This document shows, in pieces, positions 42,246-50,535 of a stretch of 64,000 nt of DNA (its first letter is position 1; each line of letters starts with the position of its first letter). Location: contig NZ_JAUMKB010000002.1 of assembly GCF_030519375.1 (NCBI RefSeq), forward strand, positions 62,001-126,000, given 5' to 3'. This DNA comes from Mucilaginibacter tolerans (lineage in GTDB: Bacteria > Bacteroidota > Bacteroidia > Sphingobacteriales > Sphingobacteriaceae). The translations under genes were made by a program, and so were the position numbers. The notes under the pieces are model-generated. The model was not told where the DNA came from, did not search any database, and saw only the letters and a list, made by a program, of their open reading frames with translations.

Positions 42246-42737
42246 CTAATTCCGCATATTGATATATTGCAACGGCTGTCCAAAATCTTCTTTCCGGCAA
42301 AGGCTGATGACGGCTTGCAAGTCGTCGATCTTCTTACCCTGAATACGAACCTGGTCGTCCATAATGGAAGCCTGTACCTTTAATCCGCTGTCTTTGATCT
42401 TCTTTACAATTTTTGAAGCGGTTGTTTTATCAATGCCTTCCTTGATCTTAAGCTCCTTGCGGATCATATTGCCTGATGCATATTGTTCTTTACCATCATC
42501 CAAAACCGAGGGATCTATACTCTGCTTTACCATACGGCTGATGATCGAATCTTTAATGGCTTTAAGGCGCATATCGTTCTCAGTTACAATCGTGATCTGG
42601 TTAGTTTTTTTATCTAATTCAATACTGCTTTTTGAATCATGAAAATCATAACGGTTCAAAATTTCCTTCTTGGCGGTATTGATTGCATTATCGAGTGTTT
42701 GGCCGTCTATCTTGCTGACGATATCAAATGATGGCAT
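42246..42737 (-). CDS. YajQ family nucleotide-binding protein
   Basis: The 163-residue protein matches YajQ throughout: MPSFDIVSKIDGQTLDNAINTAKKEILNRYDFHDSKSSIEL at the N terminus, then a second ferredoxin-like repeat with KIKDSGLKVQASIMDDQVRIQGKKIDDLQAVI. Members bind nucleotides, and homologues in Xanthomonas bind cyclic di-GMP as effectors. Function in Bacteroidota is not established. The length is that of the family. A TATTTTTG box lies 21 nt upstream of its ATG. Confidence 0.93.
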   Translation of the reverse strand: MPSFDIVSKIDGQTLDNAINTAKKEILNRYDFHDSKSSIELDKKTNQITIVTENDMRLKAIKDSIISRMVKQSIDPSVLDDGKEQYASGNMIRKELKIKEGIDKTTASKIVKKIKDSGLKVQASIMDDQVRIQGKKIDDLQAVISLCRKEDFGQPLQYINMRN

Positions 42738-42758
42738 AATCGGAGGTTGTTAATTGTA

Positions 42759-42766
42759 CAAAAATA
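42759..42766 (-). promoter_or_regulatory. Putative -7 box (TATTTTTG) for yajQ
   Basis: Exact TAnnTTTG match on the minus strand, 21 nt before the yajQ start codon. Confidence 0.5.
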
Positions 42767-42867
42767 TATTCCTTTATAAGAAATGATAATATAAAATTTA
42801 GATTAGTTTATTTCAATCTGTTTTGTGTGTAAATTGTATATACTAAAATACCCGCTATTTAAAGTTT

Positions 42868-42881
42868 AGTTAATATTAACT
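42868..42881. promoter_or_regulatory. 14-bp perfect palindrome upstream of ppk1
   Basis: AGTTAATATTAACT is a perfect palindrome 53 bp before the ppk1 start codon, in the divergent yajQ-ppk1 region. It could be an operator for a dimeric regulator. Chance is possible in A/T-rich DNA. Confidence 0.35.
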
Positions 42882-42933
42882 TAACAAATAAATAGGCAGT
42901 TTTGTAAGCAGGGCTTTACGGGGCCGTATTTAT

Positions 42934-44979
42934 ATGGATATTAAAAAGATACCTTTAATTAATAGAGAGATCAGCTGGTTATACTTCAATGACAGAGTTC
43001 TACAGGAAGCCTCCGATCCGACAGTCCCGTTAATTGACAGAATACGGTTTTTGGCCATCTTTTCCTCCAATCTGGATGAATTTTATCGCGTACGTGTGGC
43101 CACCATGAGCCGCCTGGCCAATCTAAACGAAAAGGCCAAGGAAGTATTGGGCTATAACCCTAAAAAGATTCTCAACCAGATAAAGAATGTCGTTGTAAAA
43201 CAGGAACGTAAGTTTAATAATCTATACGAGAACATTATTGTAAAGCAACTGGCTGAAGAAAAGATATTCATCCTGAATGACAAACAGCTGAACGTAACCC
43301 GAGGTGCTTTCGTGAAGAATTATTTCCGCGAACGCTTGCTGGCAACATTGGTACCCATTATGCTTGACGAAACTCAGGCTTTCCCTGAATTAAGGGACAG
43401 GGCGATATACTTTTTCGTGAAACTTTCAACAGGTAAAAAATCGCGGTACGCCCTGATAGAAATACCTGATACGCTATCAAGGTTTTTGGTTCTGCCTGAT
43501 ACAAACAATCTGAAATTTATTATTCTGCTGGATGACATAATCCGCTATGCCTTGGAAGATATATTTTTCATTTTTGATCATGATACGATTGAAGCGTACT
43601 CTATCCAGTTGACCCGCGATGCAGAACTTGACCTGGATAAAGAAGTAAGTGAAAAGTTTATCGATGCATTGAGCAAAAGCCTGCAGAAACGTAAGAAAGG
43701 TAAGCCAATGCGGCTACTTTATGATACAGAAATGCCATTAGAAATGGTTACTTATCTGGTGACCAAGATGGGATTACATGCGGAAAGCCTTATTCCGGGC
43801 AATCGTTATCAGAACTTTAAGAATTTTATCAGTTTTCCTAATGTGGGCCGGCCTGAACTGGAATATACACCCTACCAGCCATTACCCGTGGATGGTCTGT
43901 CATTCGGCAAAAGTTTGATGGGTATGATCGCTCAAAAGGACTATATGGTAAGTACGCCATATCAATCGTTTGATTATATCATTCACTTTTTGCGCGAAGC
44001 AGCTATTGATCCGAAGGTAAAAGAGATAAACATTGCCTTGTACCGTGTTGCAAGTAATTCGAGGATTATTCACGCTTTGATCAATGCGGCAAAAAATGGC
44101 AAAAAAGTAAACTGCCTAATGGAGTTGCGTGCGCGGTTTGATGAACAGAATAATATTACCTATAGCAGCAGGCTGGAAGAAGAAGGGGTAAATGTTCTGT
44201 ATGGTATAAGCGGCTATAAAGTGCACTCCAAAATATGCATGGTCACCCGTACTGAGAAAGGTAAGCCTGTGAATTATGCGGTATTTTCAACCGGTAACTT
44301 TAATGAAAGCACGGCACGAATTTATGCTGATCATACCTTATTTACCTCTAATAAAAAATTAACGGATGACCTGGCTGAAGTATTTAAGGCACTAAAACAA
44401 AATCAGTTTGCAAAAGGCTTGAAACACCTTATTGTTTCACCGATAGACTCGCGTCCAGCTATCTATAAGTTGATAGACAACGAGATCAAAAATGCAAAAG
44501 CTGGTAAGCCGGCTTATATGATATTAAAGATGAACAGCCTTGCCGATGAGCAGGTGATAGCAAAATTATACCAGGCAAACAATGTTGGTGTAAGAATAAA
44601 GATGATCATCAGGGGGATGTGTTGTTTGGTGCCAGGAGTAAAAGGCTTTAGTGAAAATATCGAAGTGATCAGTATTGTAGATAAATACCTGGAACACGCC
44701 CGCATACATATTTACTGTAACGGAGGTAATGAACTGATTTACCTGACCTCCGCTGATTTTATGACCAGGAATATAGATAACCGGGTAGAAGTAGGCTTCC
44801 CGATCTATGATGAGGAGCTTAAGAAAGAGATCAGAGACATCATCAATATTCAGTTGGAAGACAATACCAAGGCCCGCGAGATTAATAGCCAGAACAGTAA
44901 TAAATATCACAAAACACACAATGATATACCTTGCCGGGCACAAATAGACATTTACAACTACCTTAAATACAAGAATTAA
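42934..44979 (+). CDS. ppk1: Polyphosphate kinase 1
   Basis: The 681-residue protein is full-length PPK1. The N-terminal domain opens INREISWLYFNDRVLQEA and contains IFSSNLDEFYRVRV. The phospholipase-D-like catalytic domains follow: MELRARFDEQNNI, then the HxK motif in GYKVHSKICMVTR (about residue 429), then NFNESTARIYADHTLF. Near the C terminus, ARIHIYCNGGNELIYLTSADFMTRN fits the second PLD-like motif. It makes polyphosphate from ATP at the membrane. ppx follows 11 bp later, forming the usual synthesis/degradation pair. Confidence 0.96.
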   Translation: MDIKKIPLINREISWLYFNDRVLQEASDPTVPLIDRIRFLAIFSSNLDEFYRVRVATMSRLANLNEKAKEVLGYNPKKILNQIKNVVVKQERKFNNLYENIIVKQLAEEKIFILNDKQLNVTRGAFVKNYFRERLLATLVPIMLDETQAFPELRDRAIYFFVKLSTGKKSRYALIEIPDTLSRFLVLPDTNNLKFIILLDDIIRYALEDIFFIFDHDTIEAYSIQLTRDAELDLDKEVSEKFIDALSKSLQKRKKGKPMRLLYDTEMPLEMVTYLVTKMGLHAESLIPGNRYQNFKNFISFPNVGRPELEYTPYQPLPVDGLSFGKSLMGMIAQKDYMVSTPYQSFDYIIHFLREAAIDPKVKEINIALYRVASNSRIIHALINAAKNGKKVNCLMELRARFDEQNNITYSSRLEEEGVNVLYGISGYKVHSKICMVTRTEKGKPVNYAVFSTGNFNESTARIYADHTLFTSNKKLTDDLAEVFKALKQNQFAKGLKHLIVSPIDSRPAIYKLIDNEIKNAKAGKPAYMILKMNSLADEQVIAKLYQANNVGVRIKMIIRGMCCLVPGVKGFSENIEVISIVDKYLEHARIHIYCNGGNELIYLTSADFMTRNIDNRVEVGFPIYDEELKKEIRDIINIQLEDNTKAREINSQNSNKYHKTHNDIPCRAQIDIYNYLKYKN

Positions 44980-44990
44980 TCCCTTTAAAA

Positions 44991-45878
44991 TTGAGATACG
45001 CCGCTATAGATATTGGATCAAATGCTGTAAGATTACTTATAGCTGATATTATTGAAAACAACGATTCCGTTTCATTCAAAAAGAATACGCTCGTCAGGGT
45101 CCCCTTACGTTTAGGAGACGATGCTTTTCTGCAGCAATTTATTTCGGAGCGTAAGGCAACAGATCTGGTAAAAACCATGATTGCCTTCCGCAACCTGATG
45201 GACGTTTATAAAGTAACCGACTACATGGCTTTCGCGACATCAGCCATGCGCGAAGCTAAAAACGGAGCTGACATTGTAAGAACGATTAAAGAACAGGCTG
45301 ACATCGATCTGGAGATAGTTACCGGGCAAAAGGAAGCAAAGATCATCTACACCAATCATGCCGAACAAAATATAGATAAAAGCAAAAACTATCTTTATAT
45401 AGACGTCGGCGGTGGCAGCACCGAGTTATCGTTATTCACTGAAGGTAAATTAGAGGCCTCACGGTCGTTCAACATCGGCACCATACGTATTTTGGATAAT
45501 CAGGATAAGGAAGAAACATGGAATGAAATGCGCGATTTTATTCGCGACCATACCAAACATTTCAAAAGTATTAACGGCATAGGTACAGGTGGTAATATTA
45601 ATAAGCTTTATCGTTTATCGGAGGAAAAGAACAACGCTCCGTTAACTTTTGTTAAGTTAAAATCTCTTTATAGCTACCTGAATTCTTTCTCGTTGAAGGA
45701 CCGTATTAACGTATTAGGGCTTAATCAGGATAGGGCGGACGTCATCATCCCGGCATGCGAAATATATTTGTCGATAATGAAATGGGCCAATATTAAGGCC
45801 ATATATGTTCCAAGCGTAGGCTTAGTGGATGGAATTGTTCAGATTTTGATCGAAAAAAACTTTTCAAATACCGATTAA
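44991..45878 (+). CDS. ppx: Exopolyphosphatase / GppA family phosphatase
   Basis: The 295-residue protein belongs to the short, two-domain actin-fold group of Ppx/GppA. Motifs are AAIDIGSNAVRLLIAD (P-loop-like), YLYIDVGGGSTELSLF and GIGTGGNINKLYRL. It removes phosphate from the end of polyphosphate, or hydrolyses pppGpp. The C-terminal HD-like domain of long Ppx is absent. The start is TTG (44991); no in-frame ATG lies upstream near the ppk1 stop codon, and the N terminus MRYAAIDIGSN is the family start. It is co-transcribed with ppk1. Confidence 0.93.
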   Translation: MRYAAIDIGSNAVRLLIADIIENNDSVSFKKNTLVRVPLRLGDDAFLQQFISERKATDLVKTMIAFRNLMDVYKVTDYMAFATSAMREAKNGADIVRTIKEQADIDLEIVTGQKEAKIIYTNHAEQNIDKSKNYLYIDVGGGSTELSLFTEGKLEASRSFNIGTIRILDNQDKEETWNEMRDFIRDHTKHFKSINGIGTGGNINKLYRLSEEKNNAPLTFVKLKSLYSYLNSFSLKDRINVLGLNQDRADVIIPACEIYLSIMKWANIKAIYVPSVGLVDGIVQILIEKNFSNTD

Positions 45879-45919
45879 AAATATTTTAAGAAATTGTTTA
45901 AAAATTAAAAAACTGTTTT

Positions 45920-45927
45920 TACATTTG
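45920..45927 (+). promoter_or_regulatory. Putative -7 box (TACATTTG) of a short transcription unit
   Basis: Exact TAnnTTTG match with a TTG 23 nt upstream at 45894-45896, at the edge of the accepted -33 spacing. A terminator follows within 70 nt, and ubiX has its own box beyond that. Confidence 0.55.
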
Positions 45928-45931
45928 TAGT

Positions 45932-45998
45932 GCCCTCTCATAGGGCATGTTTTTCATAGGTAGATGTAGGGTCGAGTACGTGTATTCGACCCTTTTTT
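45932..45998 (+). ncRNA. Candidate small RNA of about 65 nt
   Basis: It begins a few bases after a consensus -7 box and contains a small hairpin (GCCCT-CTCAT-AGGGC, 45932-45946). It ends in an intrinsic terminator (stem AGGGTCGA / TCGACCCT, then a T-run ending at 45998). The region has no ORF. It lies after ppx and before a separate promoter for ubiX. I cannot assign it to a known RNA family. Confidence 0.45.
45968..45998 (+). terminator. Intrinsic terminator upstream of ubiX
   Basis: 8-bp perfect stem (AGGGTCGA / TCGACCCT) with a 10-nt loop followed directly by six T. It could end the ppk1-ppx transcript, the candidate small RNA, or both. Confidence 0.85.
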
Positions 45999-46018
45999 GT
46001 GCGTCCGATATAAATCTG

Positions 46019-46026
46019 TAGCTTTG
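46019..46026 (+). promoter_or_regulatory. Putative -7 box (TAGCTTTG) 5 nt before ubiX ATG
   Basis: The order is TAGCTTTG-TTTCA-ATG. Exact consensus, 21 bp after the preceding terminator, so ubiX appears to have its own nearly leaderless promoter. Confidence 0.6.
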
Positions 46027-46031
46027 TTTCA

Positions 46032-46595
46032 ATGCCGAAAAGAAAGATTGTCGTTGCCATTACAGGTGCCAGCGGGGCTGTTTATGCTCAATTATTACTT
46101 CAAAAATTGCAGCAATTGCGCGCTCAGATTTCAGAAGTGGCTATTGTTATGTCTGATAATGCCAAACAGGTATGGCAATTTGAGCTTGATAATTCCGATT
46201 ACGACAAACTTCCTTACAAGATTTACCCGAAGAACGATTTTATGGCGCCTTTTGCATCCGGATCAGCGCGTTTTGATACGATGGTGGTCATTCCATGCTC
46301 TATGGGAACACTTGGTCGCATAGCCAGTGGAACATCCGACGACCTCATTGCCCGGGCTGCGGATGTGATTCTGAAAGAACGCCGTAAACTGATCCTGGTG
46401 GCTCGCGATACCCCGCTTAATTTGATTCATATCCGCAATATGGCTACTATTACAGAGGCAGGTGGAATTATTTGCCCTGCTGTCCCGTCATTTTATAGTA
46501 AACCCGAAAGTATTGAAGATGTAGCCATGACGGTTGTACACCGGGTGATTGACTTGATAGGATTGGAGAACGAGAGCTATCGCTGGAGCGAGTAG
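46032..46595 (+). CDS. ubiX: Flavin prenyltransferase UbiX
   Basis: The 187-residue flavoprotein opens RKIVVAITGASGAVYAQLLLQKL, the UbiX nucleotide-fold start. It contains VVIPCSMGTLGRIASGTSDDLIARAADVILKERRKLILVARDTPLN, the FMN/prenyl phosphate site. It prenylates FMN with dimethylallyl phosphate to make the cofactor of UbiD-family decarboxylases, used in quinone synthesis. No ubiD lies in this window. It precedes mtaB by 83 bp. Confidence 0.95.
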   Translation: MPKRKIVVAITGASGAVYAQLLLQKLQQLRAQISEVAIVMSDNAKQVWQFELDNSDYDKLPYKIYPKNDFMAPFASGSARFDTMVVIPCSMGTLGRIASGTSDDLIARAADVILKERRKLILVARDTPLNLIHIRNMATITEAGGIICPAVPSFYSKPESIEDVAMTVVHRVIDLIGLENESYRWSE

Positions 46596-46601
46596 GGGCT
46601 G

Positions 46602-46657
46602 TAGATTAATTGTCAAAATGCGCCTAATCATTGATCTCTAATCAACTAATCTCTAAT
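46602..46657. repeat. Weak heptad-type element before mtaB (element I)
   Basis: Degenerate 7-nt units (CTAATCA, CTAATCT and similar, 46624-46657) follow TAGATTAATTG (46602-46612), which is partly complementary to them. The structure is less regular than the other elements and could be chance in A/T-rich DNA. Confidence 0.35.
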
Positions 46658-46662
46658 TTTAG

Positions 46663-46670
46663 TACATTTG
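46663..46670 (+). promoter_or_regulatory. Putative -7 box (TACATTTG) for mtaB
   Basis: Exact TAnnTTTG match, 8 nt before the mtaB ATG. It implies a very short leader. Confidence 0.55.
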
Positions 46671-46678
46671 CGCCGCAA

Positions 46679-47998
46679 ATGAATAAGAAAGTCGCATTTT
46701 ATACATTAGGCTGCAAGCTTAACTATTCGGAAACATCAACCATCGGTCGCCTGTTTAATCAGGCCGGTTACGATACGGTTGATTTTACCGACACGCCCGA
46801 TGTGTTTGTGATCAATACATGTTCTGTTACCGAAAATGCTGATAAAAAGTGCAAAAAGGTAGTTAAAGAGGCATTAAAGATATCTCCAAATGCCTATGTG
46901 ACCATCGTCGGTTGCTATGCTCAGCTTAAGCCAAAAGAGATTTCGGAAATACCGGGTGTGGATATGGTTTTGGGTGCCGCAGAGAAATTTCAGATCATCG
47001 ATCATATCACTGATCTGACCAAACAGCCAAAAGCATTGGTTTATAATCAGCCGGTATCAGAGGCCAACCAGTTTGTTTCATCTTATTCATTTGGCGACCG
47101 CACGCGTACTTTTCTTAAAGTTCAGGACGGTTGTGACTATTCCTGTTCATTTTGTACCATTCCCCTTGCCCGTGGGGCCAGCCGGAGTGACACTATCGAG
47201 CACGTATTGGAACAAGCCAAACAGATTGTTGCCTCAGGTGTGAAAGAGATCGTGCTTACTGGTGTTAACCTTGGTGATTTTGGTATTCGCAATGGAGAAC
47301 GTGAAGATAAGTTCTTCGACCTGGTAAAAGCTCTGGATGAAGTAGAAGGAATAGAGAGGATTCGTATATCATCTATCGAGCCAAATTTGCTAACGGATGA
47401 GATCATTGAGTTTGTGGCCAAGTCAAAGCGCTTTATGCCACATTTCCATATTCCGCTGCAATCGGGTAATAACAAGATATTAGGTTTGATGCGCCGCCGG
47501 TATAAAAGAGAGCTGTATGCTGACAGAGTGGCTAAAATAAAGGAACTGATGCCAGATTGTTGTATCGGGGTGGATGTGATCGTCGGGTTCCCTGGCGAAA
47601 CACGTGAGGACTTTATTGATACCTATAATTTCCTGAATGGGCTGGACATTTCTTATCTGCATGTGTTCACTTATTCGGAGAGGGAAAATACCCCGGCTGC
47701 CGAGATGAGTAATCCCGTTCCGGGATCAACGCGTGCCGAAAGGAGCAAGATGCTGCACATTCTGTCTGACAAAAAACGCCGTGCTTTTTACGAAACACAG
47801 CTTAATAAAACCGAAAAAGTGTTATTCGAAGGCGATATCAAAGATGGTTTTATGCATGGCTTTACCCGCAACTATGTGAAGGTGAAAGCCAAATACGACC
47901 CTGTTTTAGTTAACGAATTAAGGTCGGTTTATTTAACAAATATTTCATCTGACGGTGACGTGGAGATTACCGAAAGCGAAGAATTATTAGTGCATTAA
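46679..47998 (+). CDS. mtaB: tRNA ms2t6A37 methylthiotransferase (MtaB)
   Basis: The ATG at 46679 gives MNKKVAFYTLGCKLNYSE and 439 residues; the open frame runs 16 codons upstream across a promoter box. The N-terminal MTTase domain has cysteines in TLGCKLN, INTCSVTENAD and IVGCYAQLKP. The radical SAM motif is C-x3-C-x2-C in QDGCDYSCSFCTIPLARG. IPLQSGNNKILGLMRRRY is the MtaB/MiaB family mark. A C-terminal TRAM-like part follows (GFTRNYVKVKAKY). It adds a methylthio group to t6A37 of tRNAs reading ANN codons. lgt begins 27 bp downstream. Confidence 0.94.
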   Translation: MNKKVAFYTLGCKLNYSETSTIGRLFNQAGYDTVDFTDTPDVFVINTCSVTENADKKCKKVVKEALKISPNAYVTIVGCYAQLKPKEISEIPGVDMVLGAAEKFQIIDHITDLTKQPKALVYNQPVSEANQFVSSYSFGDRTRTFLKVQDGCDYSCSFCTIPLARGASRSDTIEHVLEQAKQIVASGVKEIVLTGVNLGDFGIRNGEREDKFFDLVKALDEVEGIERIRISSIEPNLLTDEIIEFVAKSKRFMPHFHIPLQSGNNKILGLMRRRYKRELYADRVAKIKELMPDCCIGVDVIVGFPGETREDFIDTYNFLNGLDISYLHVFTYSERENTPAAEMSNPVPGSTRAERSKMLHILSDKKRRAFYETQLNKTEKVLFEGDIKDGFMHGFTRNYVKVKAKYDPVLVNELRSVYLTNISSDGDVEITESEELLVH

Positions 47999-48025
47999 GT
48001 TTATATTCGCTGCAAATTAACATCT

Positions 48026-49195
48026 ATGTTCCCAACCCTTAGTTCCCTCATCCAATATCTTACCGGCCTCGATATTCCGCTTCCAATACAAACCTTCGGT
48101 TTTTTTGTGGCCTTTGCTTTCCTGGGAGCTTATTGGGCTTTTTCGCAAGAATTTAAACGTAAGGAAAAACTGGGTTATGTTCATCCGATGGAACGTACAG
48201 TTACAGTTGGCGAACCAGCCTCTTCCGGCGAGTTGATTGCAAATGGCATATTCGGGTTTATTTTAGGTTATAAGCTGATAGATGCTGTTGTCAACTATCA
48301 CAAGCTTTTAGATGATACACAAGGCTTTATTTTGTCGGCGCGTGGCAATTGGATAGGTGGCATTGTCGGTGCGGCTGTTTTTGCCTACTGGGCATATGCT
48401 GAAAAGAAAAAACATGTGTTAGCTCACCCCGTCACCAAACAGGTAACTATGCATCCGCACGAATTGATGGGCAGCATATTGCTTTGGGCGGCTATTGCAG
48501 GCTTTGCTGGCGCTAAAATATTCAATGCACTGGAGAACTGGGATCAGTTTGTGGCCGACCCGGTTGGCATGTTGATCGGCTTTGCAGGATTAACCTTTTT
48601 TGGAGGATTAATATGCGGTGGAGCAGCTGTTTTATACATAGCCAATAAAAATGGAATTAAGCCGTTTACCATGCTGGATATCGGCGCACCGGGTATGATG
48701 TTATCTTACGGCATTGGCCGTATCGGCTGCCAGATGTCGGGTGATGGTGATTGGGGTATAAATAATTTTAACCCAAAACCACACTGGTTAAGTTGGGCGC
48801 CTGATTGGATGTGGGGTTTCAAATTTCCTCACAATGTGAATGAGGCGGGAGTAAGCATACCTATGTGCGTCGGAAAATATTGTAAGGAGTTACCGATGCA
48901 AGTTTATCCGACGTCATTTTATGAATCGGTGGTTTGTATATTACTGTTTTTCTTTCTGTGGAGTATACGTGACAAGATAAAGGTACCTGGCGTTATGTTT
49001 GGAATCTACATGATCATAGCAGGTGTTGAACGCTTCCTGATTGAGTTGATAAGGGTCAACACCAGGTACAAGATTGGCGGATTAGAATTTACACAAGCTG
49101 AATTAATTTCCGTTATATTGGTAGTAGGAGGAATCATTTTGATAGCTGTAGCGAAACGTAATTCAAAACAATTGACCCCAACAACGAATGGTTGA
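48026..49195 (+). CDS. lgt: Prolipoprotein diacylglyceryl transferase
   Basis: The 389-residue membrane protein has the Lgt signature [14 protein letters not shown] (about residue 232), with conserved Arg/Asn/Gly positions, and [18 protein letters not shown] and [14 protein letters not shown] near the end. At least seven hydrophobic helices are present. It is longer than E. coli Lgt (about 290 residues) because of an extended N-terminal portion and an inserted cytoplasmic loop, as usual in Bacteroidota. It attaches diacylglycerol to the lipobox cysteine of prolipoproteins, of which this window encodes several. Its last 8 bp overlap gtrA. Confidence 0.93.
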   Translation: MFPTLSSLIQYLTGLDIPLPIQTFGFFVAFAFLGAYWAFSQEFKRKEKLGYVHPMERTVTVGEPASSGELIANGIFGFILGYKLIDAVVNYHKLLDDTQGFILSARGNWIGGIVGAAVFAYWAYAEKKKHVLAHPVTKQVTMHPHELMGSILLWAAIAGFAGAKIFNALENWDQFVADPVGMLIGFAGLTFFGGLICGGAAVLYIANKNGIKPFTMLDIGAPGMMLSYGIGRIGCQMSGDGDWGINNFNPKPHWLSWAPDWMWGFKFPHNVNEAGVSIPMCVGKYCKELPMQVYPTSFYESVVCILLFFFLWSIRDKIKVPGVMFGIYMIIAGVERFLIELIRVNTRYKIGGLEFTQAELISVILVVGGIILIAVAKRNSKQLTPTTNG

Positions 49196-49646
49196 TCAGC
49201 TTTTGCAACATAAACTGGTAAAAAACCAGGTTTTTAGATTTCTTCTTTCGGCGGGTACTGGTGCTTTGGTTGATGTCTCGGCCTTTCATTTATTTTACCA
49301 AAATATTTTCGAACAAAAGACCTATAACGTTTTTTCTTTTACGCTCGGCAATTATACAATATCATTGGCTATATCATTTTTTTTAGGCGTCATAGTTAAT
49401 TTTTTAGTAACAAGGTATTTAGTGTTTAAGGAATCGAAATCCAAACCTACTAAGCAGTTTGTAAGATTTATTTCAGTCGCAATTGTTGGATATTTTGCGA
49501 ATTGGACACTAGTAAAGCTATTTATTTTAAAATTTGACTTTAATCCGGATATAGCAAGAGTAATGGCAATTTCAATTTTATTCTTTGCCAGCTATTTTAT
49601 ACATAAGATGTTTTCGTTCAGCTTATCTTTGCGGCATGCATCTTGA
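49188..49646 (+). CDS. GtrA family membrane protein
   Basis: The 152-residue protein has four hydrophobic helices in the GtrA order: [22 protein letters not shown], the second ending [26 protein letters not shown] with the conserved N-F-xx-x-R/Y-x-V-F motif, [22 protein letters not shown], and [23 protein letters not shown]. The family flips polyprenyl-linked sugars for surface glycosylation. It overlaps lgt by 8 bp and contains the promoter box of suhB in its own 3' end. Its stop codon lies inside suhB by 11 bp. Confidence 0.86.
   Translation: MVDQLLQHKLVKNQVFRFLLSAGTGALVDVSAFHLFYQNIFEQKTYNVFSFTLGNYTISLAISFFLGVIVNFLVTRYLVFKESKSKPTKQFVRFISVAIVGYFANWTLVKLFILKFDFNPDIARVMAISILFFASYFIHKMFSFSLSLRHAS
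49624..49631 (+). promoter_or_regulatory. Putative -7 box (TATCTTTG) 4 nt before suhB ATG, inside gtrA
   Basis: The order is TATCTTTG-CGGC-ATG. It lies within the gtrA coding end, so suhB may be transcribed independently of lgt-gtrA, without a leader. Confidence 0.55.
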
Positions 49647-50427
49647 AAGACTAACGCACGAAGTAATTCGTGTTGCCAAACAAGCCGGCGATTTCATCCG
49701 GCAGGAACGTAAAAACTTTGATCCAGATAAAATAGAGTATAAAGGACTGAACGACCTCGTGTCCTATGTTGATAAAACAGCGGAGAAGATCATCGTAACC
49801 GAACTGGAAAGATCCTTACCCGAAGCCGGATTCATCACCGAGGAAAAAACCACTACTAAAATAGGTGATCGTTATAATTGGATCATTGACCCCTTAGATG
49901 GCACTACCAATTTCATACATGGCGTACCCAGTTTTTCTGTAAGCATTGCGCTGAAAGAATATGATGAGTTGGTATTAGGGGTGGTGTATGAGATCAACCT
50001 GGACGAATGTTTTTATGCCTGGAAAGACGCACCCGCTTATCTGAACGGCAAAGAAATTAAAGTGAGCAATAATCCTTCCGTTGGAGGTAGTTTGATCGCA
50101 ACCGGTTTCCCTTATTATGATTTTGAAAAGCAAGCGGCATATATTGCACTATTTACAGAATTAATGAAAAGCTGTCATGGCTTGCGTCGTTTAGGTTCTG
50201 CAGCAGTTGACTTAGCTTACACAGCATGTGGCAGGTTTGAGGCATTTTATGAATATAACTTAAATCCGTGGGATATAGCAGCCGGTGTTGTCATCGTTCG
50301 GCAAGCCGGAGGAGAAGTGGTGAATTACAAAGGAGGCGATGAAGTACTTAATTCGCGTCAGTTACTGGCAACCAATGGCAAGATAACTCGGGAAATGCTT
50401 GAGATTATTCAACAATACTTTAATTAA
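49636..50427 (+). CDS. suhB: Inositol monophosphatase family protein
   Basis: The ATG at 49636 gives [20 protein letters not shown] and 263 residues; the frame extends 17 codons upstream but those codons lie within gtrA. Metal-binding motifs are complete: FITEEKTT (first Glu), WIIDPLDGTTNFIHGVPSF (Asp-Ile/Pro-Leu-Asp core), and WDIAAGVVIVRQAGG near the C terminus. LRRLGSAAVDLAYTACG is also conserved. The family dephosphorylates inositol-1-phosphate or other phosphates. It overlaps gtrA by 11 bp. A palindromic element separates it from nfu. Confidence 0.93.
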   Translation: MHLERLTHEVIRVAKQAGDFIRQERKNFDPDKIEYKGLNDLVSYVDKTAEKIIVTELERSLPEAGFITEEKTTTKIGDRYNWIIDPLDGTTNFIHGVPSFSVSIALKEYDELVLGVVYEINLDECFYAWKDAPAYLNGKEIKVSNNPSVGGSLIATGFPYYDFEKQAAYIALFTELMKSCHGLRRLGSAAVDLAYTACGRFEAFYEYNLNPWDIAAGVVIVRQAGGEVVNYKGGDEVLNSRQLLATNGKITREMLEIIQQYFN

Positions 50428-50428
50428 G

Positions 50429-50533
50429 TAGCACGAATTTCACGCTGATTAAAAGCAAATTGCACGAATAAATTCCATCAACAGGACCTCAATTCGTGCA
50501 ATTCGTATTTTATTAATTCGTGTAATTGGTGCC
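50429..50533. repeat. Palindrome of 9-nt units between suhB and nfu (element E)
   Basis: The right arm (about 50491-50533) has repeated AATTCGTGC, AATTCGTAT, AATTCGTGT and AATTGGTGC units. The left arm (50431-50475) carries the complement (GCACGAATTT, ATTGCACGAAT). The arms pair over more than 30 nt with a few bulges. It fills the entire gap between two convergent genes, where a bidirectional terminator would be expected. Confidence 0.65.
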
Positions 50534-50535
50534 AA

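Noticed and set aside
45997..46323. Plus-strand ORF overlapping ubiX in another frame
   Set aside because: ubiX in its own frame matches the family from its first residues; the alternative is Cys/Leu-rich without a domain.
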